Below the pieces are notes generated by a model. The model was not told the origin of the DNA, did no database searches, and worked only from the letters and a program-made list of their open reading frames with translations. The translations under genes were made by a program, and so were the position numbers. From Smallanthus sonchifolius (taxonomy: Eukaryota; Streptophyta; Magnoliopsida; Asterales; Asteraceae), in the NCBI GenBank assembly GCA_023525975.1, contig CM042034.1, positions 9,369,501 through 9,433,500 of the forward strand: a stretch of 64,000 nucleotides of DNA, read 5' to 3'. Below, in pieces: positions 48,005-59,717 of the stretch. The number at the start of each line of letters is the position of its first letter. The stretch's first letter is position 1.

Positions 48005-48058
<54 letters not shown>
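48004..48058. repeat. TA microsatellite, about 27 units
   Basis: Uninterrupted TA repeat directly after element B. The exact repeat count in an assembly may be unreliable. Confidence 0.9.
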
Positions 48059-48061
<3 letters not shown>

Positions 48062-48194
48062 GTTTAAATATAAAGATATTTGGTGACCCCAATCGAAATA
48101 AAAGTTTGTGGCCCTTTTCTAAACTTACGGTTTCGGTTTAAAATTTAGGATTGTTTAACACAACAATTCAATCTAATTATCAAAATGAGCAATT

Positions 48195-48500
48195 ATAACA
48201 ACAATTAAGCAAAATGCACTTTTGAAGCAAACATTAATAGCAAAATGCACTTCTGAAGCAAAAATAAAAGGAAAATGCACTTATGAAGCAAAAATGAGCA
48301 ATCAACAACTAAATAAAAAATAAAAGCAATTAAGCAAAAGTATGCACTTCTGAAGCAAAAATGAGCAATCAACAAGATAACAACTAAATCAAAAATAAAA
48401 GCAACTAAGAAAAAACACAGTCAAGCAAACTGCAAACCATTGTCGAATGAAATTAAGCAAAACCACATCAAATAACAACTATATGCACTTCTGAAACAAC
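48195..48500. repeat. degenerate tandem repeat around AATGCACTTCTGAAGCAAAAA
   Basis: Five copies of the word GCACTTCTGAAGC or close variants occur at about 48212, 48247, 48278, 48344 and 48485, mixed with GAGCAATCAACAA. The early copies are about 33-35 bp apart. It looks like a decayed minisatellite, with no coding signal. Confidence 0.55.
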
Positions 48501-49250
48501 TAAATGCCCAATGTCCCCAATGCCCTATTACAAAAACCCCCTATTACAAAAACCCAAATATAATTTTTTTTTTTTTAAATTGGAGGCCCCATGCTCTAAC
48601 ATGGGCCACAATGCCTAGTGGGTCGACCTTGTAAATTGCTTATGTACATTTGATTATGGAGCAGACAAAAGGTTAATCGTTTATTGAAACTAGTTATAGA
48701 CTAAATATTTATAAACCATTTGATTGACTCATTATGAATACATGCACTCATCCATAAATACAACTATTCATCGATTAATACACGGTTTATGTAACTTTAG
48801 AGTATTAAAAAGGTGATTATAATAACCCTTAAATATTTAATGTAACTTGTCTTTCAAAAAAATAATATTAATATAACTTATTTAAACTCACCAATATAGA
48901 TATATGCGGGTTTGTGTGTAAAATTTCATTAGATAACAATGAACAAAATAAAAAACAAAATAATCAATCTTGACCTTTAAATGAAACAATCACAGCAGGG
49001 TAACTTTTATAAAAAGTTAATAAGTAGTTTTAAAAAATAAGTGTGACTTACTTCTTAAAAGCTCATTTTTTCCCCTTCTATTTCTCTCTCTCTCTTTTTA
49101 GTTTACCCAAACAAACTTTTAACTTATTAACTTTTTTAAAAAGTTAATAAGAAGCTCAAAAAGTAATCTCAAACATGCCCTAACTGTGACATATTTTTTT
49201 TTGTCCCTAACTCAAACTCAAATAACGCGCCTCTCATTGTTTCCACTCTT
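48501..49250. other. intergenic, AT-rich, possible MITE remnant
   Basis: Contains inverted AAAAAGTTAATAAG words around 49008-49025 and 49120-49155, suggesting a TIR element of about 180 bp (49000-49190). No target duplication was confirmed and no gene seen. Confidence 0.35.
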
Positions 49251-49256
49251 GCGCTT

Positions 49257-49516
49257 TGTTCCCGAGTCTCATTTAAGGAGAGAAAAGAAAAGAAAATGAA
49301 GTAAATCTTGTTCTAGAGTTTTTTTTTAAAGAGGGAAAATAAAGGAAAAGGGAGGAAGTGTGTTCTAGAGATTTTTTTAAGAAATGAAATAGAGGGAAAT
49401 GAAGGGGAAACAAGGAGTATCTCCATCTTCTCAAATTGGGGAGATTTGAAGAGAAAAGAAAAGGAAAAAAAAATCATTCATTTTTTTCTTTCCTTTAGTA
49501 AACTCGGGAACACAAC
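49257..49516. mobile_element. small TIR element with GTTCCCGAGT ends
   Basis: TTGTTCCCGAGT on the left and ACTCGGGAACACAA on the right are inverted. The interior is purine-rich (AGAAAAGAAAAG). A target duplication could not be confirmed. Confidence 0.5.
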
Positions 49517-51585
49517 GTTGGTGTTTTCTTGGTTAACGTAGATTACAAATAATTAAATGTCTTTAAAAATATAATTTGACGTGACAGTTAAAAAATTCTG
49601 TTAAGTTAGTTTTTAAAACATTAGAGTATTAGTTTTTTTATGTAATTGATAAATGTTAATCTATATTAAATTCATTTGGTTAGTAATATAATAGCTATCC
49701 ATAACTGTTTATAATTAGATTTATATCAAATATTAAAAAAAATGCATTATTTTAATATCACTATTTAATAAGTGAGGGATACGGGAAACGTATGTTAAGA
49801 ATGTATCAGAAATTGACACGTGCCCCCTTAATATTTTTATTTATTAGTATAAAAATAAACGAACGACTAATGTATCACGTAAAAATCTCTAATTTAAGTT
49901 TGGCAGAAACGTGTTACATGATAAGCATATGTATGGTCGAAATCAAAGAATGAAATTGTTAAAGAAGAATACAATTTAGTCTGTTATGAGTTTTCGGGAT
50001 CAATGTATTGTGTGAAAGATGAGAAGTTATATCAGGCCGACCAGTGATGTAGGTTTGTTAACCATCATGCACGAAATAATTATATGAGTTTTAGAAAACC
50101 CTACTTGAAAGACAAATCTATTGTATTATTCAAAACCTTTTTTCCTAAACATTATGAATAAGCTTTATTTGTAGACAATCTCAATTGAAGGGGTAATACC
50201 CCCACAAACCCACGTTAACACTCCCGACTAGGGCGTAGCACCGGTCCGATGCGGTTCCGACAAATAGTTTGAGTACTAACACTTCGGACTAGGTCGCACA
50301 TGGCCGGATCTTGATAGAACCACAACACATACCCGGAAAAATTAAGGGCGCACGAACGACTCGGTACCGTGATGATAGACGTGACAAATCAAGTAGGGAC
50401 CACATTAATAACTAACTTAACAAATCCCTGGCACGGGTAGTACCACCAGACACGTGACAGAATGTCGCAGGACTTCGAAAGGTATAAATATCACCTAAAA
50501 AGTCTCATAAGGGTAAGATATTCAGATACTCTCCATTTATTACACTGAATGAACCCATTACTGATTCTCACGCCAAAATCGGGTCTTAGGTAAGACCCTT
50601 TCCATGTGACGAGACTAACGGTTTGTTTGTCTTGCAATCAACATTTCCCGATCACCTTCTCCGAATAGTTGTTCGACCCCTTTTCCATGGAGAACAATTC
50701 AATCTTGTCAAGAGTATACCTCAACATCAATATTTGAAATCTTAAGTTCGATTAAAGTAACGGACATAAATAACTATGAAAAGTATTTGACATATTTAAT
50801 TTGTTTATAATAAAATAAGTAGTTAGAACAAAATCGGATCATAAAATTGAAGACAACGTTTAATTTTGAGTATGAATTTGAGTCGTTTCACATTTTTTGA
50901 AACCATGCAAGTCAACCACTTTGTTAGCGAGTCCATGAGCATCATGTCTCCCTTGGAAATAATGTATCCTCGAGATTTCAAGGTATACACATACTTATTA
51001 GTTTGCAATAGGCCTGTAAATGAACTGAACGTTCATGAACTGTTCAGCTGGTCGAGTTTTATCTTGAGTTGTTCCGAACATTTCAAGGTACACACATACT
51101 TATTAATTTGCAATAGACCTGTAAATGAACCGAACGTTCATGAACTGTTCGGAGGAAAGTTCGTTTATATCCGTTCATTTAATAAACGAATGAACACGAA
51201 CAAAATTTTTCGTTCATTTAGTTAAACGAACGAACATGAACACATGTCGTATTCGTTCATATATGTTTATTTAACCCGAAACATAGCGATAGGAAAAAAA
51301 AATTTGGATCTCGTAACTTTCAGCCCCCGCTACTTATTTTTGTAAGCACCAGTGTCTACGATGTTAAAGTTTCGATCACATCTTTTAGGCCATAGCCATT
51401 ACTCTACTCCTTTCAACCACATGTAAGATGCGTCCCAAAAATAATAATTTTGAAAACATTTAAAGTAGAGAAAAAAAAAAACTTTTTTATGTGAGCTTTG
51501 TAGAATTCAAATTTACAATTCAGCCCCTTTCAACAGATGTAAGTCCATTACTCATTTAAAGCCCTAAAAATGATCCTTCGTGAGT
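49517..51585. other. intergenic, one LTR-like segment and a direct duplication
   Basis: 50180-50600 is GC-richer with GGTATAAATATCACC at about 50479, a TATA-like site, and could be LTR sequence of an unidentified element. At 50977-51045 and 51087-51151 a block of about 68 bp (from TTTCAAGGTA through GAACGTTCATGAACTGTTC) is repeated directly with a few changes, followed by GAACGTTCAT/CGAACGAAC palindromic words to about 51250. No gene recognised. Confidence 0.4.
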
Positions 51586-52160
51586 TCGTTCCCCCTTTCA
51601 ACGACAACATCTAATCGAATTAGGGTTTCCTAACGGCGCCTCCTATCATCCACCTTTATATATACTCATCTCCCAATAGTCTTCACCTTCAATCCAATCA
51701 CTAATCATCTCTTTCAAACCTTCAATCTTTACAAATCGTACCGATTCGTCATCCAATTCTGTTTAATATGATTTCCCCCATTTTTTTGTATTCTTAACCA
51801 TTCTCGTAGATGACGGTTTGCAGTGATTATAAAAATCAATGATTTGTATCAGAATGCCATAGCCATGGCATGATGGACTCTTTTACACCCATAGAATATG
51901 AGCATTCTCGCATCCTATTTTTATATTTTATTTCTTCTTTGCTTGATGTTTTGTTTTTATAGAAGACGGATTCAATTGATTTTCGGTTGCAGTGATTATA
52001 AAAAATTCCTCGTTCTGAAAGCCATAGCCATGGCATGACAGACACGTTTACACCCATAGAATATGAGCAACTCTAAATTTCAATTGAATTTATTTTCTAT
52101 AATAATTTGTTTACATGAGTATAGTTGCATATGAATCTGCAGTGATTTATTATATTGCTG
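51586..52160 (+). ncRNA. candidate non-coding transcription unit with a duplicated structured block
   Basis: A telomere-box (TTAGGGTTT, 51619) and TATATATAC (about 51657) precede a pyrimidine-rich stretch, a promoter layout used by plant ribosomal-protein and snoRNA genes. Two conserved blocks follow, 51814-51904 and 51984-52069. Each has TGCAGTGATTATAAAAA, then GCCATAGCCATGGCATGA (a short perfect hairpin), then TTTACACCCATAGAATATGA. A third partial copy (CTGCAGTGATTTATTA) lies near 52138. I cannot match them to a named RNA, and canonical C/D or H/ACA boxes are not convincing. Confidence 0.35.
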
Positions 52161-54222
52161 TGTAAATCGCCTCTCCTAAAATTCAATTTCAAATCGGTGG
52201 TGTTTAAAGCCCTAATTTTACTATAGATTGGGGTTACGCATGCCTCCATATTTTTTTGTTTTTTAAAACACTATGCGAATCTGCTTTTTATTGTTTTCAT
52301 AATTGGAACGGTTGGTGGAACAAAGAACTAGACGTGGTTTGACAGTATATCAAATTGGATTTTAAACTTTTTATTTGCATTTTATCTTCGAAATCTTGTT
52401 TTCTTATTCATTTAGTTTTTAATGTTATGTATATGTAAATATGTCATTAAAATTACAAGTTCATATAAAAAAGTTTTTGTATTTATATCTATATATACAT
52501 AGCTTTAATTTTTAAATCGGGTTATATATCTGTTCTTATCAGTGACCTGCGTCTCAGGTTTGACAACAAACTGTTATGTCTGGCTGACTGGCTTTCCAGC
52601 AAAAACGAAAGGTGGGTTGGTGATCAAAAGCAGTGTTTGTATCCCGTGGTTTACATGATTTAACACAATACATTTCTAACACTAATGTTTAATATTTTGA
52701 GTAATCATGGTATTCATTTAGTAACACTCTAAACCATTGGGCCTAATTTTGTTAAATTCTTTTCGTTAAGTATAGTTTTGACAGTGTTTCACTCAAAACT
52801 ACTAATTTATGTAAAAACAACTAAAAATAAAATTCAAAATACATAATCATCAAAAAAGCAATCCATAATACATAAGCAAAAACTGATCGAAACTAATAAT
52901 CTGACGAAGAAAACACAATTGAAACTACTAGTCTGACAAAAGAAAAATCAAACCTAAAACTACAAGTCTGACAAAAAAACCACATGAAACTACATGTCGT
53001 CCTGAAAGTTGAAGTGCCAGTACACGACCCTACCCGCACCTAAAGGTGAGTAGTGGTAGTGTGACTTGCAATACGGTTTTAGAAAAATTGGAAAAAAATA
53101 AAATAAGTCAAATTGTATATGTGACAGCCTTGTTATCAATGGTGGCATCCGAGCAAAAAGACATTGTCTAGGAAGAGGTTAGGGACGACTTGAAAAAGGG
53201 AGAACGACGAGAGTAGAAAGGCGAGTTTGGGTAGTGATTAATGAGTTAAAAATTTTTCGTTTATTACATATTTTATATTTAAACATGTTTGTAAACAGTT
53301 ACCTTAACAGGTGACCTGTTTCTAAACAGGCCGTGTTCGTGTTTGAAAAAAATGACACGAATAATTATTGTGTCATGCTCGGGTTGAGCATAACAGGTCA
53401 TCGTGTCTTATCGTGTTGTGTCTGACATGTTATACCAGCCCTACTTAAAATAGGGTTAAGGGTTCAATTTGATAAATTGGGTTAAAAAAAAAAGGAATTT
53501 ACCATGAGTTTCGGTTAGGATGTGTAGTAATCCTTTTTTTTTAACTTTAATTCTCAAATTGAACCCTAACTCTATTTTAACTCACGCATCCCTACTGAAA
53601 CTCACATCCTTTCTCTTGCCGTCCTCTCTCTTTCAAGTTGTCCCTGACCTTTTCGTAGACAATGCATCTTCACGTGTATGTCATCATCGACAACCATGCT
53701 GTCATAGAACCAATTTTGTGTTTGATCGTTTTTGTGTCTTTAACGGACAATCGATTGGTCTAATTTTTGACCATTTTTGTTGTCTTTGAAGCCGGAATGC
53801 GAGTACACGTGACCCCTTTTCAACTGGGATTTCAACTTTCAGGTTGAATTTTACGGGGACAACAGGTAGTTTTGATTAGTTTTTTTTGTGAGATTAGTTT
53901 CGGCTGATTTTTTTTTGTCATATTAGTAGTTTTGATTGATTTTTTGGTGGTATATGGTAGTTTCGGGTGAATGATCATGTTTCTAGGTACGCAGACTTTA
54001 TACAGTAAAATGGTACGACATACATTTCACCTGAATTTAAACGAAATTTTTAACGATTGTGTTAAATTGTGTAAACCCACAGGGACACAACCGGTAATTT
54101 ACTCTAATAACTTCGTTTGCTACACATTGATTTGATCGTACATAGGCCGACAAGAGCACACATGCATATCAATTGGCAGCAAAGCTGATATAGACTGATT
54201 CGAGTTGGTCAATCTCCCAAAC
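52161..54222. other. intergenic, nothing firmly recognised
   Basis: Short repeated words (ACTACTAGTCTGACAAAA, about 52900-52980) and, near 54065-54105, a terminus CACAGGGACACAACCGGTAATTTACTC like the right end of a Mutator-type MITE whose left end I do not see. ORFs here are short and without family resemblance. Confidence 0.4.
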
Positions 54223-54223
54223 C

Positions 54224-54837
54224 CTTTGAAGGGAAAAATACGAAAATGGATATTTGACCAATAAAATACTCAAAAATGGACATTCTTATTTAGCCTACTG
54301 TTTCATGGACATTGGTCATGACAGCCGGCTAAAGACGGCTAAGCTAGCCGACTAAATTTTCGTGCCAAAATTCCATTTGTCAGAGTACGGACCAATAATA
54401 TGGCGACACGTAGCAGGCTTAGCCGTCAAAATAAACAGTTATAGCAGTCTAAATAAACAATTTCAGCCGTCTAATGCATTTAGCCGTTTAAATAAACAGT
54501 AATAGACGGCTTAGCCTCCGAAAAAACGGCTATAACTGTTTATTTAGACGGCTAAAACTGTTTATTTAGACGGCTATAACTGTTTATTTAGACTGCTAAA
54601 TGCATTAGACGGCTAAAACAGTTTATTTAGATGACTATAGCCGTCTGCCACCTGTCACATGCTTATTGGCTCGTACTCTGACAAATGAAATGTTGGCACG
54701 GAAATTTTAGCTGGCTAGCTTAGCCGTATTTAGTCTTTTCGCAAGAACAATGTCCATGAAATAGTAGGCTAAATAAGGATGTCCATTTTTAAGTATTTTC
54801 TTGGTCAAATGTTCATTTTCGTATTTAGTCTTCAAAG
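54224..54837. mobile_element. foldback element, about 614 bp, near-complete hairpin
   Basis: Starts TTTGAAGGGAAAAATACG and ends with the near-complement CGTATTTAGTCTTCAAA. The arms pair over most of their length (ATGGACATTCTTATTTAGCC against GGCTAAATAAGGATGTCCAT). Near the centre a 22-bp unit, GACGGCTATAACTGTTTATT plus TA, is repeated about three times, with its complement on the left arm. The RNA would form a hairpin of about 300 bp per arm. No coding capacity. Confidence 0.75.
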
Positions 54838-57042
54838 ATTTATCAGAGAGAGAGAACCAAAAGCTATCGCATATATGAAAGAAACTATAAAATGGAAAGG
54901 AATGTGTGCTTGGAGATCATGGGTGTAAATGGGATGTGGGTTGGTACGTATCAGAAGCTGATAGAGCACAAGATGCAGCATTGGATTGAGTGTTTGAAAT
55001 TAAGGCTGTTCTTAACGAACTCATGCTAGGTTGATGGTGACTAATGAATCTTATGAATGAGGATATAACAAATTAGATAATAAATTTGAAGTATCTAAAT
55101 CTTTACATGTTTCGTAATAACTTCATCTTCTTCTCCGTTTTCATATTTTTGATTTTTGTTTTCAGATTTGTATGAAGAATTAGTGTTTAAATGTTAAATG
55201 TGGTTGGAGATTAGTAGATGTTAAGAAAAACCGAAGATGATAATGACGATAGTGATTGCAGACTTGGGGAAGGGGGCTAGAGTTGGTTTTAATTGAAAAG
55301 GGTGTATTTTGGTTGTGAAAGGATAATTTTGCCTCACACGTGATGTGCATGTGAGGGTGTGTTAACAAAACTTTAGGCATGGTTACCCAATTGGACGGAA
55401 ACAAGTGATTTTGGGACCAAACGCTAGTGACTATTTTTGTAATTTACTCTAGATTGAATTTTGGCGAACTAAACACCCCTTCAAGATATGCTTGTGTTTT
55501 AGAATCGAAATTTTGTGCAAAATAATGAAACTAGTTGTAAAATCTAGTGTCTAAACGTTTATTTTTTTATAGATGTCCACAAACCTCTTGCCTTTGTACA
55601 TATATCACTATGGCAATATGATCATAAAACATTTCAAATCGGGGTACATCATAAGGAAGTTTGGGTTTGAAGTGAGAAGGGTTGATAAGTTGCGGGACTG
55701 AAGCTGCTATTGGAAGGAAGTTCACATAGTATATTAAACCTTGTTTTCTCTTGAAACGAAGATCGTTTTCTCATTTTCTTTCACAAATATTTGATTTTGG
55801 GTTGATAACCGCCGCCAACCTCCTCCCGTGGAAGATGACGATGATGTTGTTGTTGGTGGTGGTCGTTCGTAGGACGTGGCTGGTGGCGGTAGGGGAGAGG
55901 GGGAGGGGTGATGATGGAAGACGAGGATGATGTTGGAGTCAATACAAGTGGCCCCTGACCAGCGAGTCCTCTTCAAGGCATATCATTGAGAATGCTCATT
56001 GAATGAGCAATTCAATAAGAGAGCTCGGATATGAGATTATTACATAACTAGTTGCTGTATGTGAAAAAATCTAAAGTATCATTTTATTTAACAGAAAAAA
56101 CTAACGATGTTAGTGAGTTGGAGTTAACTGAGACAGATTACATACCATAGGGTTGAAAAAATATGATTTTTAAACCTTTGGAGCAAAAACGTTATTTGGA
56201 CCACAACACATGAGGCAAACACGAAGTTTACTCTTAAAAGAATTATGGGTTCATCCGGTCAAGATTGAGGGGGGATTCTTCATGTCAATCTTGTTTAGTT
56301 TTTTTAAATCTTGATTAACAAGGTGGCCAAAGTTTTCATGATATTGTTATTGTTTGATTTTTAAAGTTCTGTATCTTTTTAAAAATTTTATAGTTTGGGT
56401 TGTGTGGTATATTTTGAAACTAAAGTTTGTAATACCCAGTTTGTTAAGTTTGTCAAGGGTGTTTTGTTTAAAAAGTATCACATATCAATATATCATTGTT
56501 CAAATGTCTCGGGCATCATTCAGTTTTGTTCAATCGAAATTTTCCTGTTATTACAAACTACAAAGTATTGGTTGTGTTGTCTACAGAGATTTAAATTAGG
56601 ACCCGTTAAAACTGTTTCTTGATTGTGGGTTTGATACTCATGTCTTATTGTCATGTTTTTTGGGTAGAATTGTGATTATGTTTTTACTCTGTATTCATTG
56701 TCAAAAGGTTTTTCGTGTAAAGCCTGAAATTGTTTGGCATTTAACTTTGTTATTCACGTGTAACACATTAAGAGGTTATTTTCTCAAAATAATCTGTTAA
56801 GGACTAAGGAATGTGTATTAATGAAATTTATAAATTTCTCACAAGATGTGGTAAAAAATGATAAAAATTATGATTCGTTAAATTATCTTATTCTTGAAAT
56901 TTGTTCCCTTTTTGTTTACAAAATCATTGAAGGTGTTTAGTTTGGTAATTTAAGTGTTAAAACAAACAATTTATTTAGCAAATTAAAAGTGTTTTGGTTG
57001 GTAATTTGTTTTGTATTTTTTTTTTTAAATAATCAATTATTG
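54838..57042. other. intergenic, MITE ends and a repeat-unit relative
   Basis: At 55400-55452 a stretch ending GTAATTTACTC resembles a Mutator-like MITE end. At about 55660-55715 one unit related to the tandem repeat at 57043 occurs. 55800-55940 is a codon-like GGTGGTGGTCG stretch without family match. No gene supported. Confidence 0.35.
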
Positions 57043-57185
57043 TTTTGGAAGTTTGGGCTTGAAGTGGCAAGGGTTGATATGTTGAGAGACTGAAGTTGTA
57101 CTTTGGAAGTTTGGCCATAAAGTGGCAAGGGTTGATTAGTTGAGGTACTGAAGTTGTACTTTTGGAAGTTTGGGCTTGAAGTAGC
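57043..57185. repeat. tandem repeat, about 65-bp unit, two and a half copies
   Basis: Units begin TTGGAAGTTTGG at 57044, 57104 and about 57163 and carry AAGTGGCAAGGGTTGAT and ACTGAAGTTGTACTT. A related single unit lies at about 55660. Minus-strand ORFs across it only reflect the repetition. Confidence 0.65.
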
Positions 57186-59717
57186 AAGGATTTATCATTT
57201 TTTTTACAAATTATTTATTGTTTGATCTTAAGTAGCTTACGAGCGGTAAAAGAACATAAACTATTATTAGAGTTACGAAAATTGCAACCTGAACCTTTAC
57301 CGCTTTTTAGTCTGATTTGGGTCGATCCGATCCGCCGGTTTGTCATCAGTTTGGGTATATATACTTTAAAACCGGTTAGGTGTAAACTGCTTATTACATA
57401 ATACATTGAATCCGGTTTGAAACGGATCCAATCCGGCATGGTTTTCTTTAGAAACCGCTTTTTATTCTGACCCAGTTTGGGCCAACCGAGTTTTTGATTC
57501 AATTGCTTATCGCATAACCATGGATTAGAAGAACAAACCATGGATTAAAACAAGATTATGATCGAACAAAGGAACTAAACATCAAATAATTATGATATAT
57601 TTTCTATTAATCTTTTTAATCTTTATCCACATATGCATTTGGAAAGAAAAAAAAGTTATCCTACACGTCATTAATGTAACATGTTAACACACAGAGATCG
57701 GAACAAAAGATGATAGTTGAATTACATTAAAGAGCTAAAAGAAAGCTTGAGTGACTTTAATAAAATGAATGAAAACTTTGTTATCATTCTTTAAAGTTTT
57801 CATAAATATCATTTTGAGTGAGAACACACAGATTTTAGAGTGGCCCACACATATCCCAATATTACAATCCTTTCTCAAAATGTTAGGCCCAAAGTCTATC
57901 TATTACAATAAAGGCCCATCTAGTACTTAACTTTACTCCATTCATGACATATGGCCTGGCCCATAAACAATAATATTTTGTGAATGAACTCAACTCCTCA
58001 CACCACCAAACAAACCAATTTGTGAAGGATAAAACACTACTTTTCAACAAAGCAAAAAACAGGTCGGATCTGAACTAGTTGTTTCCAAGATGTTATCATC
58101 AAGATGTTAGTGTAAGTGAGAGCAAACTAAATACTTGATTGGTCTCTAGCCATTTAAATCATAGGTACCGTCAAAAGATTTAAAGTAACACATAAAGTCA
58201 TGAAACAAAAGAACTAGCAAACAATGAACTTTTAACTTGATTGGACCTCTCATTGCATAGCTATATATATCAAAAACGACTTGAACTTAAAAGACATACT
58301 TAGTGTAAAGATCCACCTTTTGTTAGGAAGTTGGACCTACTAATACAACTTAAATTGCAAGATATAAACAACATATGGATTTTATGCGGTTCATGCGATT
58401 GATGTGATTGGGTTATGTCTGTAAGTAAGTTATTGGATGATATTTCCGAATCGTGTTGTCGCTTTCATATTTAAGTATTTCGATGGGTCAACCGAGATCT
58501 CAATTGAATAAGTTAGAAAAATCGATAATTAGTACATATGTTTCTGTTTTGATAAATGTTTTATAGAAAGTGAGACAATACAACATTTTGTTGAAACGAC
58601 ACAATGTTTTATGAAATAGTCTGTCAGTTTAGCTATTAGTTATGATAATAAGTTTCAATTACAGATAGTTCTTGTTGTTGGCTTATGTTGGTATGGACTT
58701 AGTTACAACTCATAATTGGCTTGTGTTTGCAAGAATTAGGTTGCTACTATGGTTGGTCGTCGGCATGAACACGAGTTCCTATTGATTGCTTAGTTCCTAC
58801 TTCCTACTCATGCTGCAGTTTTCACCAATCGTGGTCATCATAAGCGAGCTCCATAGACTCTAAACTTTAATAATCGGTTTTTGGGTGGCTGAGGGCGCCA
58901 CTCGTTGACCGTGCAATGAAACCCCTACCGTTCATTAAAGCCGGAAATCAAATTTCTCCCGAACAAGCGTGCATTCCGTAAGTCCTAACACGCATCAAAG
59001 CTTATTCGGATTTCCCTTTACTCCCAAACACCTAAATGAATTAATAACACTAAAATCTCCAACGTCTATGGAATTGTCTATTGATTTGATTTTCATAACA
59101 AGGTTTAGAATTACATTAGGCTAATATTTATACACGGATTAGCGTAAATATATTCTCAAACTTGAGTACCACCTTCAAAGCCTATAACACCCCGACCAGG
59201 CTTACGCTCTGAGACTCCCGTTATCCCTTTCAACAACCATCAGACGCCATGACACGACACGCCACAACTCAACAACCATCAGACGTCACAGTCAAAAAGC
59301 ACAAACCCGTACTTCGACTCAACTTTCATAACAGTGAAGATGATGATCAACAGTAAAGAAACCATGACACCATGGTTACATATTTTGAGTAGGAATTATT
59401 AGAAAGAGTATTTTGCAGATGAAAGGATTCGACATGGGGTCTCACAAATATTGGTCAGAGATCCCCACAGAGTTATAACCACCCAACAACAAACATGCTT
59501 CCCACCAACCAAATATTGCATTCATAATTGTTACTTCATTTTCATTCTCACACCACATCATGACACCACCAAAATCACTTCAACTTGTTGCCAACAACAT
59601 TTGGATCTCATTAAATTTGGTCAAAATGTTGTTCCAAACATAACACATAAAACAAATTAACTTAACAACATACATAATTAATTGAATTTTCAGACACAAA
59701 TCCTAACAGTTAAGGTT
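57186..59717. other. intergenic downstream of GRF, repeat remnants
   Basis: 57240-57530 has ACCGGTT/CCGGTTTG words like the MITE fragment at 24260. Around 58840-59050 is GC-richer sequence of unknown origin. At 59185 TAACACCCCGACC recalls a gypsy LTR terminus in reverse, without a defined partner. No gene or RNA recognised. The GRF 3' UTR probably occupies the last few hundred bases. Confidence 0.4.

Noticed and set aside
48195..48500. CRISPR-like regular repeats
   Set aside because: Repeats are degenerate and unevenly spaced, and the genome is a plant one.
51836..52057. 73-codon minus-strand ORF with repeated MPWLW
   Set aside because: The repeated peptide only mirrors the duplicated DNA block; no start context or family resemblance.
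53520..53789. 89-codon ORF
   Set aside because: No recognisable motif, low-complexity start and no regulatory context.
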